Source of the DNA: Butyrivibrio sp. Su6
GTDB taxonomy: Bacteria > Bacillota > Clostridia > Lachnospirales > Lachnospiraceae
DNA: 64,000 nucleotides
Assembly (NCBI RefSeq): GCF_900108105.1
Contig: NZ_FNUR01000008.1
Location: 62,001 to 126,000 of the forward strand
Direction: 5' to 3'
The notes beneath the pieces were generated by a model, which was not told where the DNA came from, ran no database searches, and saw only the letters and a program-made list of their open reading frames with translations. This document shows positions 51,782 through 60,466 of the stretch, piece after piece; within the stretch, counting starts at the first letter, position 1, and each line of letters begins with the position of its first letter. The translations under genes and the position numbers were made by a program.

Positions 51782-52129
51782 ATGACAAGAACATTTGTAC
51801 AGACACCGGAGTTTTCCCGCAACTGGGACAACTTAGGATTTGATGATGACGACTTACGGCTGCTTGAAATTGATATCATGGAGCATCCCGATAAATATCC
51901 AGTAATGAAAGGCACAGGTGGTCTTCACAAGGCTAGGATTGCCTTGGGTGATAACAATAAAGGGAAAAGTGGTGGAGCCAGAGTTTGCTTTGTTGATTTT
52001 GTGTTTGCAGAGACAGTGTATCTTATCACTGTTTATCCTAAGAAAGCAAAGGATAATCTTTCAAAGGAAGAGCGCAACGAAATCAAGAAAGTCATTGAAA
52101 TACTTAAGAAGAGCCTTGGAGGTGAATAA
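51782..52129 (+). CDS. RelE/HigB-type toxin
   Basis: 115 residues, ATG behind ACAGGAGGAACT. Fits the HigB/RelE-like family (COG4737): T-P-E-F-S near 8, a G-T-G-G-L-H-K-A-R-I near 45-54 strand, then G-G-A-R-V-C-F-V-D-F and V-Y-L-I-T-V-Y-P-K-K-A-K-D-N-L near 80-95. This type of toxin is usually a ribosome-dependent mRNA interferase. It is the first gene of the pair, with the antitoxin after it, the order typical of HigBA. Confidence 0.85.
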   Translation: MTRTFVQTPEFSRNWDNLGFDDDDLRLLEIDIMEHPDKYPVMKGTGGLHKARIALGDNNKGKSGGARVCFVDFVFAETVYLITVYPKKAKDNLSKEERNEIKKVIEILKKSLGGE

Positions 52130-52130
52130 T

Positions 52131-52463
52131 ATGAGTAATAACGTATATGAAAGCATTATGACAGGTCTTAATGAAGCATTGGAAGATGCCAAGAGTGCTA
52201 AGAAGGTACTTAAAAGGCATAAGGTAACAGTTGAGCCTGTTAAAGTGTATGAAGCAGATGAGGTAAAGAAAATTAGAAATTCAACTGGAATGTCGCAGAA
52301 GATATTTGCAAGTTATATGGGCGTTTCAGACAAGACAGTTGAAGCATGGGAAGCAGGAACAAATCATCCATCAGGAACTGCAAGCAGACTTCTCAGCATG
52401 ATTGAGAAGGATAAGGAACTAATTATTAAGTTTCCTTTTGTGACAAATGCAATGGCAAAATAA
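52131..52463 (+). CDS. HigA-like antitoxin with XRE-type helix-turn-helix
   Basis: 110 residues from the ATG at 52131 behind GGAGGTGAATAAT; earlier in-frame starts lie in the toxin gene. The N-terminal part is helical and would neutralise the toxin. A helix-turn-helix spans about 43-75 (V-K-K-I-R-N-S-T-G-M-S-Q, then M-G-V-S-D-K-T-V-E-A-W-E). The G-x-N-x-P-S-G-x-A-x-R-L-L end matches HigA/NadS-type antitoxins. It probably binds the palindrome at 51740 and represses its own operon. Confidence 0.88.
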   Translation: MSNNVYESIMTGLNEALEDAKSAKKVLKRHKVTVEPVKVYEADEVKKIRNSTGMSQKIFASYMGVSDKTVEAWEAGTNHPSGTASRLLSMIEKDKELIIKFPFVTNAMAK

Positions 52464-52557
52464 ATAGCATAACAAAACTTTCTACTAAGAACATTTTTGC
52501 AAAGGAAGTGTTGCTACGAAGAGAATATTTCGTATAGGCAGAAAAAGTAAAATGGTG

Positions 52558-52566
52558 TGTTATAAT
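52558..52566 (+). promoter_or_regulatory. possible extended -10 promoter of the SIR2/DUF262 pair
   Basis: TGTTATAAT is an extended -10 (TGn plus a perfect TATAAT). No good -35 is visible. It lies about 50 bases before the SIR2-like start. Confidence 0.4.
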
Positions 52567-52616
52567 TAAAATTGTTATACAGATATGTAGTAATCAGAAT
52601 GGTGAAGGTGTGGGTA

Positions 52617-53639
52617 ATGTCTAAACTTATTTTGTTGCTAGGTAATGGATTCACAATTGACCTGATTTCTAAATTAGGGAAAAGTGAAGTAATTAATACT
52701 AAAAATCTTTTTTGCAAAGGAGATTTAGTAGAGTGGCCTGATGGGCAAGGCAAGAAGGGTTTTTTGTCATATAAAAATTGTAGAAACTTATGGAATTTAG
52801 GTGCACGTCCACATATGAATGAGAGGGACGCGCAAGAGATGATTGAGGATATTATTTCGTGCGCTAATACTTTGACGAGAACAATGTTAGATTTGTCAGA
52901 ATCTGAAAATATTTATAGATCTGCGTATTATGAGCTAATAGCTTATTTGAAACATCTATTTATTATGTATAATGACCTGGTGCTTGATAGTGAACTGATG
53001 AGTGAAAAAATAAATGAATGGGGATGGTATAGGTTAATTAATGGAGCAAATAATTCTGATTTAATTGATGAGATTAATATCATAACGTATAATTATGATA
53101 TTTTTTTAGAGAGAGTGTTAAAATTACACAATATTGGATTTAATATAGTTGGTCTAACAGATAACGATGAAAAAATCAAAATATTTAAGCCTCATGGTTC
53201 AATAAGCTTTTGTCATCAAAATAGTGGTGAAAAGTCATCATATAGTATAAGAAAAGATCCCGATATGTATGAAGCAAAGTTAACAAATTTTATAGTGAGG
53301 TATGACAAATTGGATGAAAATTATTATATTGATGCTATGATTCCACCATCAGGAGATTCATCTCGGATGACATTTCAGTGGGCAAAGGAAATAAGGGACG
53401 AGATAGAAACAATGGTTAATCATATGACTTCAGAAGATAAGATGGTTATTTCCGGATTATCATATTGGCATGTTGATCGCAGAGAAATTGATGACATATT
53501 AGTTAATACACCTAAAAATGTTGAAATTTCTATGGTTAACCCAAATCCACCAAAATCGTTAGAGGCTGTGATTTCATCTATTTTTGATAATTATGTTCTC
53601 TTTTCGGATTCAAGTAGTATAGGGGGGCTTTATGAATAA
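52617..53639 (+). CDS. SIR2/AbiH-like protein, candidate anti-phage effector
   Basis: 340 residues from the ATG at 52617 (ATG at 52599 or TTG at 52572 also in frame). SIR2-type Rossmann marks: L-L-L-G-N-G-F near 6-12 for the nucleotide loop, I-I-T-Y-N-Y-D near 155-161, K-P-H-G-S near 191-195 with the potential catalytic His193, and I-S-G-L-S-Y-W-H-V-D near 278-287. AbiH proteins share the G-N-G-F and T-Y-N-Y-D marks. SIR2-like proteins in Thoeris, DSR and other defence systems deplete NAD+ on infection. It overlaps the DUF262 gene by 8 bases. Intact in contrast to its pseudogene neighbours. Confidence 0.7.
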   Translation: MSKLILLLGNGFTIDLISKLGKSEVINTKNLFCKGDLVEWPDGQGKKGFLSYKNCRNLWNLGARPHMNERDAQEMIEDIISCANTLTRTMLDLSESENIYRSAYYELIAYLKHLFIMYNDLVLDSELMSEKINEWGWYRLINGANNSDLIDEINIITYNYDIFLERVLKLHNIGFNIVGLTDNDEKIKIFKPHGSISFCHQNSGEKSSYSIRKDPDMYEAKLTNFIVRYDKLDENYYIDAMIPPSGDSSRMTFQWAKEIRDEIETMVNHMTSEDKMVISGLSYWHVDRREIDDILVNTPKNVEISMVNPNPPKSLEAVISSIFDNYVLFSDSSSIGGLYE

Positions 53640-54681
53640 TATTGTAATTTTAAAACGAAATTCTACAAGTATTACTATATCAGAATTTTATGAACGATAT
53701 AAAATGGAAAAATATAATTTTGATCCTGCATATCAAAGACGAGGCGATGTTTGGAATGAAGATAAGCAAGGATTTTTGATCGACACGATATTAAAGAATT
53801 ACCCGATGCCTCCGATCTTTTTGCATCAAAAAATAGATGAGGTGACTGGGACCACAAAATATGATGTCATTGATGGAAAACAGAGGTTGACTGCTATTAT
53901 TAAATTTATTGAGGGTGATTTGGAATTACCTCAAGATTTTGATGAGGGGGCATATGGTGATTCAAGGTTAAATGGATTAAAAATTGATGACTTAGAAGGA
54001 AAACTGCTTGATTACAAAAAACAGTTATGGAGATATTCGATTTCTGTTGAATACATTGATACAGATAAAAATGATGTAGTAGATGCTATTTTTGATAGAT
54101 TAAATAGGAATGGAGAACAGTTAGAAGAACAAGAATTAAGAAAAGCAAAATATCATGATACGTTGATAATGAGTTTGGTTGAAAGAGTAACCGATATGAT
54201 AAATTGGGATGATATTGGTAAAATGAAAGTAAGCCGTATGCAAGATCAAGAGTATGCGTCTGAACTTTTGTTCTATTTGTTGAATGATGATGCATCGGAT
54301 GGTAATGCGAAGGAAACACTTGATAATGAATACAAAAAATGGAATGAGAAGTTAACTGATGGGCAGATAGATAGTATAGAAATGCGGTTCAAAAAAATAC
54401 TAGAATACATTGAAGAATTAGATATTAATTTTGATCAATACAAATTAAAAGGCGTTAGTCATTTCTATGCTATTTTTGCATTCAGCAAGGTTATGATTGA
54501 AAAGAACATTAATCCTTCAGCTATAAGAGGAAAACTTGATGAGTTTTATTTGAAAATGCGAGATAAATCGTATGATTACCCAGGAGTTCAGAAATATCTG
54601 GATAGCATGCAATCTAATACACGATCAAAGAGTCAGCGGTTAAAAAGAATAAATGCGCTAATTGAATCGTGTGATGTTTAA
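53632..54681 (+). CDS. DUF262 (ParB/GmrSD-N-like) protein, partner of the SIR2-like gene
   Basis: 349 residues, ATG behind AGGGGGG, translationally coupled to the SIR2-like gene. DUF262 marks: P-A-Y-Q-R-R-G-D-V-W near 32-41, L-I-D-T-I-L-K-N-Y-P-M-P-P-I near 49-62, Y-D-V-I-D-G-K-Q-R-L-T-A-I near 77-89 (the D-G-x-Q-R ParB-like nucleotide motif), and F-D-R-L-N-R-N-G-E-Q-L near 148-158. The usual C-terminal DUF1524 HNH nuclease of GmrSD-type restriction enzymes is absent. So this protein may sense or hydrolyse a nucleotide and control the SIR2-like effector. Confidence 0.8.
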   Translation: MNNIVILKRNSTSITISEFYERYKMEKYNFDPAYQRRGDVWNEDKQGFLIDTILKNYPMPPIFLHQKIDEVTGTTKYDVIDGKQRLTAIIKFIEGDLELPQDFDEGAYGDSRLNGLKIDDLEGKLLDYKKQLWRYSISVEYIDTDKNDVVDAIFDRLNRNGEQLEEQELRKAKYHDTLIMSLVERVTDMINWDDIGKMKVSRMQDQEYASELLFYLLNDDASDGNAKETLDNEYKKWNEKLTDGQIDSIEMRFKKILEYIEELDINFDQYKLKGVSHFYAIFAFSKVMIEKNINPSAIRGKLDEFYLKMRDKSYDYPGVQKYLDSMQSNTRSKSQRLKRINALIESCDV

Positions 54682-54794
54682 ATATTGGGAACAAAGTAAT
54701 AGTATGTTATAAGCATTTAGCGGAATATAATCGAAAATTATAACGAGAAAAGTTTTGATAATTAAAGTTCTTTAGGGTATAGCTTTATGGTTGA

Positions 54795-55490
54795 ACTAAA
54801 AATAATGTCAATGGTGTAAAAGATGACTTGGCAAGGATGATTACAGGTGATAAGGTTAGATGTGAAACTAAAGAATATGCGGCAACATCAATGAATCTTA
54901 AGACCAGAGATGAGATACTTTCTGCCATGGTAGTTTATGGTTTTTTAAGCTATGCAGATGGTTTTGTAATGATTCCCAATCAGAAACTATTGGGACAGTT
55001 TGCGGATATGCTTGAAAAAGAGGAATCATTGGGATATGTTCATAGATTAGCTTTAGAGTCTGAAAAGGTGCTTGAGGCTACTTTAAACGGAGAAGAGGAT
55101 ACGATAGCCCGGATTCTTGAGCAGTTTCATGATACAGAGGCACCAATCCTTATGTACAATAATGAGTCCGATTTATCTGCAATTGTCAATTTGGCATATT
55201 TGTCTGCGAGAGATCGGTATGATGTTCAGCGTGAGAATAAAAGTGGAAAAGGATTTGTTGACTTCATTTTTTACCCAAGGAGAAAAGAAGAGCCAGGTAT
55301 TATCTTGGAATTGAAAGTTGATGATTCAGCAGACAATGCACTAAAACAAATTAAAGATAAGAACTATGTTCAGAGATTTAAAGGAAAAGTAGCTGAAAAA
55401 CAAGAAGTAAAAGAAGTTATTTTGGTCGGAATTAGCTATGATAAGGTTAATAAGAAGCACACATGTAGGATCGAAATGGAGTACGTGTAA
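54795..55490 (+). pseudogene. 3' part of an AAA-ATPase/PD-(D/E)XK (DUF1703-type) gene
   Basis: An open frame of about 230 codons, with no start codon in a good context. It begins mid-domain (D-D-L-A-R-M-I-T-G-D-K-V) and contains S-A-M-V-V-Y-G-F-L-S-Y, Y-N-N-E-S-D-L-S-A-I-V-N-L-A-Y and, near the end, G-x-V-D-F-I-F-Y-P then I-I-L-E-L-K-V-D, the D-x(n)-E-x-K nuclease motif. Full family members have roughly 500-570 residues with an N-terminal AAA-ATPase-like domain, which is missing here. Possibly still expressed from the TTG at 54828, but most likely a remnant. Confidence 0.75.
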
Positions 55491-55552
55491 AAGACAATGT
55501 TGTTTTTTGACTAATCCCCCAACATGTGTTAATCTACTAGCAAACAAAAACT

Positions 55553-55579
55553 AGCGATGTTACATTAACATCGCTGTTT
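55553..55579 (+). terminator. terminator-like hairpin, repeated at 62.4 kb
   Basis: AGCGATGTTA and TAACATCGCT pair perfectly with a CAT loop, followed by GTTTT. A near-identical hairpin stands at 62421-62449 behind the nucleotidyltransferase gene. Confidence 0.7.
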
Positions 55580-55636
55580 TCACGTTAAGAAAAAAAACTA
55601 TGATATTAAAAAGTAGTATAAAGGTAGTAAAAAAAC

Positions 55637-55836
55637 CTGAAGATAGCAGTAGCAGGAACTGGATATGTAGGACTTTCGCTTGCAGTACTTCTTTCACAAC
55701 ATAATGAAGTCACTGCAGTAGATGTTGTACCTGAGAAGGTAGACATGATCAACAAGTGGCAGTCACCTATCCAGGATCTGTACTTGATGATGTACAAGAT
55801 AAAGTGTACACAAGAGATTTATTTAGGAGAGATTAA
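55637..55836 (+). pseudogene. UDP-sugar 6-dehydrogenase remnant with internal deletion
   Basis: From 55637 (CTG in place of ATG) the frame reads [19 protein letters not shown], the N-terminal NAD-binding fold of UDP-glucose 6-dehydrogenases (Ugd/TuaD), up to S-P-I-Q-D at about 55777. In another frame 55780-55836 reads [18 protein letters not shown] and stops, which is the usual C-terminus of the same enzyme. About 340 middle codons are missing. It shows that the locus once had its own UDP-glucuronate (or related) supply. Confidence 0.85.
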
Positions 55837-55901
55837 AACGCAAATAGCATTGATAAGTAGAAAATAATGGTCGTATAAGTTCACCATAAACGAGGTAGCA
55901 G

Positions 55902-55922
55902 AAGTGCCGCAGGCACTTTTTT
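55902..55922 (+). terminator. rho-independent terminator
   Basis: AAGTGCC pairs with GGCACTT with a GCA loop, followed by a T-run. It lies after the dehydrogenase remnant and before the polymerase gene, and was probably the terminator of the former dehydrogenase gene. The rest of 55837-56074 shows no gene. Confidence 0.85.
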
Positions 55923-56074
55923 ATTATTGAATTCCCAAATTCAATATCAGCATATTTTATTTTGATGATGAGATGTGTTTTACAGCGTTGCGCAACCTAT
56001 ATGTCAAGAAGAGTAGATACCTTGATATCTTGCATTTGGTTTTATGAGCAAGCGATAAAGGAAAGAAAGTTTTA

Positions 56075-59000
56075 ATGCATAAAGATTTAAAGAGAAGAAA
56101 AAGAATCAAAAGAGTCAGAAAAGTCAGAAGAGTCAGGAGAGTTAAAAGAAGAAAAAGCATCCTGAGGCTGAGAATAGAAGAAATACTCTACGACAAATTA
56201 AGGATTGACAGAATCGATTTTGACAAATTAAACGAGATTACTCAGGTTTTGTATGAAATTGCGTTTTGCATGATTTTGTATGATAGAATTGCGTCTTTTT
56301 CAAAAGCAGAATTTCCGCTGTCTGGAAGTATATTCTCTATTGCTTACTATGCTTTGCCTTTTATTGCTATGGCCAGACTTTTTATATGCTATAGACCTAA
56401 AGAGGCTGCCATTAAAGGAGGAATGGCGTTATTTTTGTGTCTGCTGATTTCTCATTTTAACTCCGGGAGAGTGGTAAAGGTTTTCTTTTTGCTTGCCCTT
56501 GGAAGTGTAGAGATAGATTATAGAAGACTACTCAAACATATATCTATATTCTCATTTGTATTATTGTTTCTTGAATATATAGCCTCATTTGCCGGACTTA
56601 TTTACAATACAGGAGTCGTATCTTCTAGAAGAATTACAGCCATTCTGGGTACGATAAATTCTTCGGATGCTGCCAGCTGGATACTGTTTGCAGCTATAGC
56701 GCTCTTTGTAGCCGGAGGCGTGCCGACATACGTTAGCTTTGCTGTGTTGCTTATTTGTCATTTGCTTTCGAAGTTCTATATTTCATCAGATACTTCAACA
56801 TACGCATCTTTAGTTTTGATGTTATTGATACTGTATGGCTTTTTAGAGGAAAAGTTTTCTGATAATAATCCGGTATTCAAGGTGATAAAAAAAATCATAA
56901 ATTTTGTTGCTATTGTTTTGACTCCTGTGTTGACTGCTTTTATAGTTACATTTGTAGTTCTGTACAACAAGGGAAATGCGTTTGCATATAAAATTGACGA
57001 TTTGATTCATCACAGGCTGGTCTATGCTGCTGCAATTTATAACGAAAGTGGAATCGGTTTGTGGGGGACATGGGGGTATAACGTATATGGAGAGGAGTTT
57101 ACTACAGACCTTACGTATACCTACCTTGATGATTCGTATATCAATCTTTTAGTGAATTACGGAATTATCTTTACGGTAATAGTCCTCTCATGTTGGATAT
57201 ATATGATAGTCAAGGCAATCAAGACTGATAATAGAAGGCTTGTTTTTGCTACAATTGCGCTTTCACTCCATTCTTTTGAAGAAGGGCATTTTCTTGATGA
57301 TTTTTTCTCAAATTACCTGGTGTTGATTCCTTTTTATTCAGCTTGGATTGTTCCAGACCAACTCTTAAATTTCAAGAAGCCGGTAGTTAATATTAAATTT
57401 ATAAAGAAGGCTGCCCTAATAATAGGATCAATTATAGTATATTTATTGCTTTTTACACCTGCTGTATCGCGCAGCAGAACTTTTATGGAAATCAGCGGAT
57501 TAGATGATGAATATGCTTTTTCCTTTCCTGTAATGCTTGCTATAGGCCTTGTTTTTGGATTTGCTTTCATTTTTACATATATCTGCTACAAGCTTCTTGA
57601 TAAGAATAAAGATAGGATAGTTATCGTATTGTGCGCGGCTTATGTGCTGGCAGTATTTGCGGTATATGTTATTACCGGGAGCATAATCAAAAACTATTCG
57701 GAACAGTACAAAGAAAGACTTTTGACGGATGCACAGGCTATAAACCTGATTACTGAAGCGGCTGTAGAGCCTGTTTACGCGGATGTTTTGCCTGAAATAT
57801 ACTACAACGAGTTTGAAGGTATAAAGAGATCTTTATATTCGGGACATGATCTTGCAAGGACCGGAACATCCACAATTATAGTGGATTCAACTGATGCAAG
57901 GCAGATGACGATAATGCGAAGAGGCTGGCTTTATGCCCAGTTGACAGACACCACGTCGGTTTACACCAATGATAAGAGTGTGGAAACAGCCCTTGTTGAT
58001 GCTGGCTATCATCTTGCCGGATATTATTATACAGAAAATGAAGTTAATGTTTCGGAGAAGTATTTCGCTCAGGTTAACATTGATAAAGATAAAGTCACTT
58101 TTTCAGGAACGATAAAACTAAAAGGTGATAAAAAGCCGTGGGCTGACAGAATATGTGTCATCAATGCTTCCACTGAAGATGGAAGCCTGGGAAGCGTAAA
58201 TATTTCTGCAAAAGATCTTGATGAAAATAATGAAATTGACTTTGTAGCTACTTTTGTGACAAATGGGAAGCAATTTGACCTTTCAATCACCGGTGATAAC
58301 AGCTACAATTTTGAAATTGTTTCTTACGAGCTGACGGACGACACTCAGGTGACATTTGAGAAAACATATTCTACAGATGATTTTTATTCTTATTCAGTAA
58401 ATGGCGGGCTGACGCTTACTCTGCGGACAAATGGTCTTAAAAACGAATCTTTGACCGGAGCTGGCTCACTTGGAAAACTTGTTGTTACAAACGGAGGCAA
58501 GACGGTGTATGAAGGCAATATATATCCTGATCAATTAATGGAGCTTTCAGATGCATCAAATTTTGATAGCATGGAATATGATGTATCGTATAAAGGTACG
58601 GGTACCTATGCTGCAAGTATAACCCTTGCCCAGGATATTGATATGGATATAACGATGATGACTTATCACTCCTATCCAAACATAGATGAGCACAATTTTT
58701 ACAATGATGTTTATCAGATTGTCAGAACCGAATATTTTGATCTTGATGGAAACAAAACAGCAAATACCTCCGGGCAATATGCGACAGAGTTTGAATATGA
58801 CAAAAATGAAAATGTCACTGATATGAGATATTACGGCGAAGATTATGAACTCATGCTCATATCTCAGGGTTATGCTGAAGTAAAGAGAGTCTACAATGAC
58901 TTGAACTACATTATAGAAGAGAGCTACTATGGTTTGGATGGAGAACCTGTGCTTTGCACAAATGGATATGCTTCACTAAGACAAGAGGTTGATGTGGAAG

Positions 59001-60193
59001 GAAATCCCACTCACATATGGTACTATGACACTGAAGGAAATCCTATTATTACTGCAAGTGGCTATGCAGAACTTGTCCGTGAATACAACTCTGATAATAA
59101 AGCAGCCTATGAAGCCTATTATGACATTGAAGGAAATCGCATTGATATGGCTCAGGGCTATAGCGGTTGCCGCTATGACTACGACGATTCCGGACGCATA
59201 AATGTCATCATATATCTTGATGAAGAAGACTCTCCTGTTATGACTACCTATGGCTACTCGGAAGTACATAGGGAGTATGACGAAAGAGGAAGAGTCACAG
59301 TAGAAACCTATTATGGTACGGCCGGTGAAATCATGGAAATTGAGGCAGGATATGCTACTGTAGTAAAAGAATATGATGATGATGGCAACAACATTTCGAT
59401 AAGGTATTTTGGCATCGAAACCAGTGAAGGATATACAGAAGTCAACAGAAAATTTGACAGTCAGGGGCGCGTTATTTATGAAGAAAAGAGAGACAGCGAT
59501 GGAAATCTCATCATCCTGTCAGGAGCATATTGCGCATATAGTAGAGAGTATGATGAAAATGGCAATGTTAGTGTTGTAATCTATTATGGTGAAGATGGCA
59601 ATCCTATTCTCATAGGCGGAGAGTATGCAGAAGTACATTACAGATACGATGACAATAAACGAGTCAACTTTGAGGCATTCTATGATGGCTATGGCAATAA
59701 AGTAACCAGAGGCGCTGGTTATCATGCTTTGGGTTATGAATATGATGAGGCAGGGGACAGAAGCGTTATAAGATACTATGACGTTGATGAAAATCTCATG
59801 CTGATAAGTGATCAGTACTGCGAAGTCCACAGAACCTATGACAGTTTAAAAAGAGTTGCTACTGAGAGCTACTATGGATTGTCAAGTGAAAAGATAACTC
59901 TTAGTGCCGGATATCATATGGTAGAATATGAATACGATGAGGCCAATAATATAAGCGTTCTTAAATATTACGACGAAGCAGGAAATCCTACTCTCATAAA
60001 TTCCGGAATATTTGAGATTAAAAGAACCTTCAAAGAAAACAAAAAGATAATTCGTGAAGAGTATTATGGGCTGGACGGAAACCCTATAGAAAATACTGCA
60101 GGTGTTGCATATATTGAACGGGAGTATTATGATGACGGAAGTGTAAGTGGAGAGTTCAAGTATGATATAAATGGTAATCTGATAGTGCAATAA
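56075..60193 (+). CDS. Wzy-like polymerase fused to a large extracytoplasmic region with fifteen 32-residue repeats
   Basis: 1372 residues, ATG behind AAAGGAAAG. Residues 5-30 are an Arg/Lys-rich cytoplasmic segment. About ten to twelve membrane segments follow (roughly 65-560), with a loop T-Y-T-Y-L-D-D-S-Y-I-N-L-L-V-N-Y-G near 345-360, the D-x-S-Y-x-x-L-x-x-x-Y-G-I pattern of O-antigen polymerases. Residues about 570-890 are an extracytoplasmic beta-rich region. From residue 900 to the end are fifteen repeats of 32 residues (consensus G-Y-A-E-V-x-R-E-Y-D then Y-Y-D-x-x-G-N-P-I), one shortened to 27, resembling YD/RHS-type repeats. Normal Wzy proteins have about 400-500 residues. The tail may bind cell-wall glycan or the polymer itself. 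Confidence 0.7.
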   Translation: MHKDLKRRKRIKRVRKVRRVRRVKRRKSILRLRIEEILYDKLRIDRIDFDKLNEITQVLYEIAFCMILYDRIASFSKAEFPLSGSIFSIAYYALPFIAMARLFICYRPKEAAIKGGMALFLCLLISHFNSGRVVKVFFLLALGSVEIDYRRLLKHISIFSFVLLFLEYIASFAGLIYNTGVVSSRRITAILGTINSSDAASWILFAAIALFVAGGVPTYVSFAVLLICHLLSKFYISSDTSTYASLVLMLLILYGFLEEKFSDNNPVFKVIKKIINFVAIVLTPVLTAFIVTFVVLYNKGNAFAYKIDDLIHHRLVYAAAIYNESGIGLWGTWGYNVYGEEFTTDLTYTYLDDSYINLLVNYGIIFTVIVLSCWIYMIVKAIKTDNRRLVFATIALSLHSFEEGHFLDDFFSNYLVLIPFYSAWIVPDQLLNFKKPVVNIKFIKKAALIIGSIIVYLLLFTPAVSRSRTFMEISGLDDEYAFSFPVMLAIGLVFGFAFIFTYICYKLLDKNKDRIVIVLCAAYVLAVFAVYVITGSIIKNYSEQYKERLLTDAQAINLITEAAVEPVYADVLPEIYYNEFEGIKRSLYSGHDLARTGTSTIIVDSTDARQMTIMRRGWLYAQLTDTTSVYTNDKSVETALVDAGYHLAGYYYTENEVNVSEKYFAQVNIDKDKVTFSGTIKLKGDKKPWADRICVINASTEDGSLGSVNISAKDLDENNEIDFVATFVTNGKQFDLSITGDNSYNFEIVSYELTDDTQVTFEKTYSTDDFYSYSVNGGLTLTLRTNGLKNESLTGAGSLGKLVVTNGGKTVYEGNIYPDQLMELSDASNFDSMEYDVSYKGTGTYAASITLAQDIDMDITMMTYHSYPNIDEHNFYNDVYQIVRTEYFDLDGNKTANTSGQYATEFEYDKNENVTDMRYYGEDYELMLISQGYAEVKRVYNDLNYIIEESYYGLDGEPVLCTNGYASLRQEVDVEGNPTHIWYYDTEGNPIITASGYAELVREYNSDNKAAYEAYYDIEGNRIDMAQGYSGCRYDYDDSGRINVIIYLDEEDSPVMTTYGYSEVHREYDERGRVTVETYYGTAGEIMEIEAGYATVVKEYDDDGNNISIRYFGIETSEGYTEVNRKFDSQGRVIYEEKRDSDGNLIILSGAYCAYSREYDENGNVSVVIYYGEDGNPILIGGEYAEVHYRYDDNKRVNFEAFYDGYGNKVTRGAGYHALGYEYDEAGDRSVIRYYDVDENLMLISDQYCEVHRTYDSLKRVATESYYGLSSEKITLSAGYHMVEYEYDEANNISVLKYYDEAGNPTLINSGIFEIKRTFKENKKIIREEYYGLDGNPIENTAGVAYIEREYYDDGSVSGEFKYDINGNLIVQ

Positions 60194-60466
60194 TTAAAAG
60201 TATGGTAAAACAATTTGCTTTTTTTACTGTGGCATTCATTGAAATGTTTACTTTTTGTGCTATTACTGGGCAGTTTAGATAGGCTTTTGGATTGTTCCAT
60301 CTAAACAGATACAATTGTTTGAATAGAAAAAGAAATATCAGAAAGATTCAGCTTTGACAGTACTTTAATTCAGAAAAGTTCTTGGCTGTGAAATGGGGAA
60401 ACTGTTCTAGCGAATAGATCATGCTTTTTTTATTGAATGAATAATAATCAAAGTGAGGGCACTTCA
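60194..60466. promoter_or_regulatory. intergenic region with inverted repeat and possible promoter of the sugar kinase unit
   Basis: 273 bases without a gene. GTTTAGAT (60273-60280) and ATCTAAAC (60299-60306) form a perfect 8-base inverted repeat, perhaps an operator. TTGACA at 60354-60359 is a consensus -35, but no good -10 stands at 17 bases. Confidence 0.3.

Noticed and set aside
52617..53639. Calling the SIR2-like protein a plain AbiH
   Set aside because: The G-N-G-F start fits AbiH as well, but K-P-H-G-S and the late G-L-S-x-x-H-x-D block fit the wider SIR2-like group. Left as SIR2/AbiH-like until a profile search is run.
58772..60187. CRISPR-like regular 96-base spacing
   Set aside because: The 96-base periodicity comes from the 32-residue protein repeats; the DNA units differ throughout and there are no constant repeats with unique spacers. 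No CRISPR array was seen anywhere in the window.
56075..60193. RHS/YD-repeat polymorphic toxin
   Set aside because: The repeats look like YD repeats, but there is no RHS core end, no toxin domain and no immunity gene behind it; the N-terminal two fifths are a polymerase-like membrane protein.
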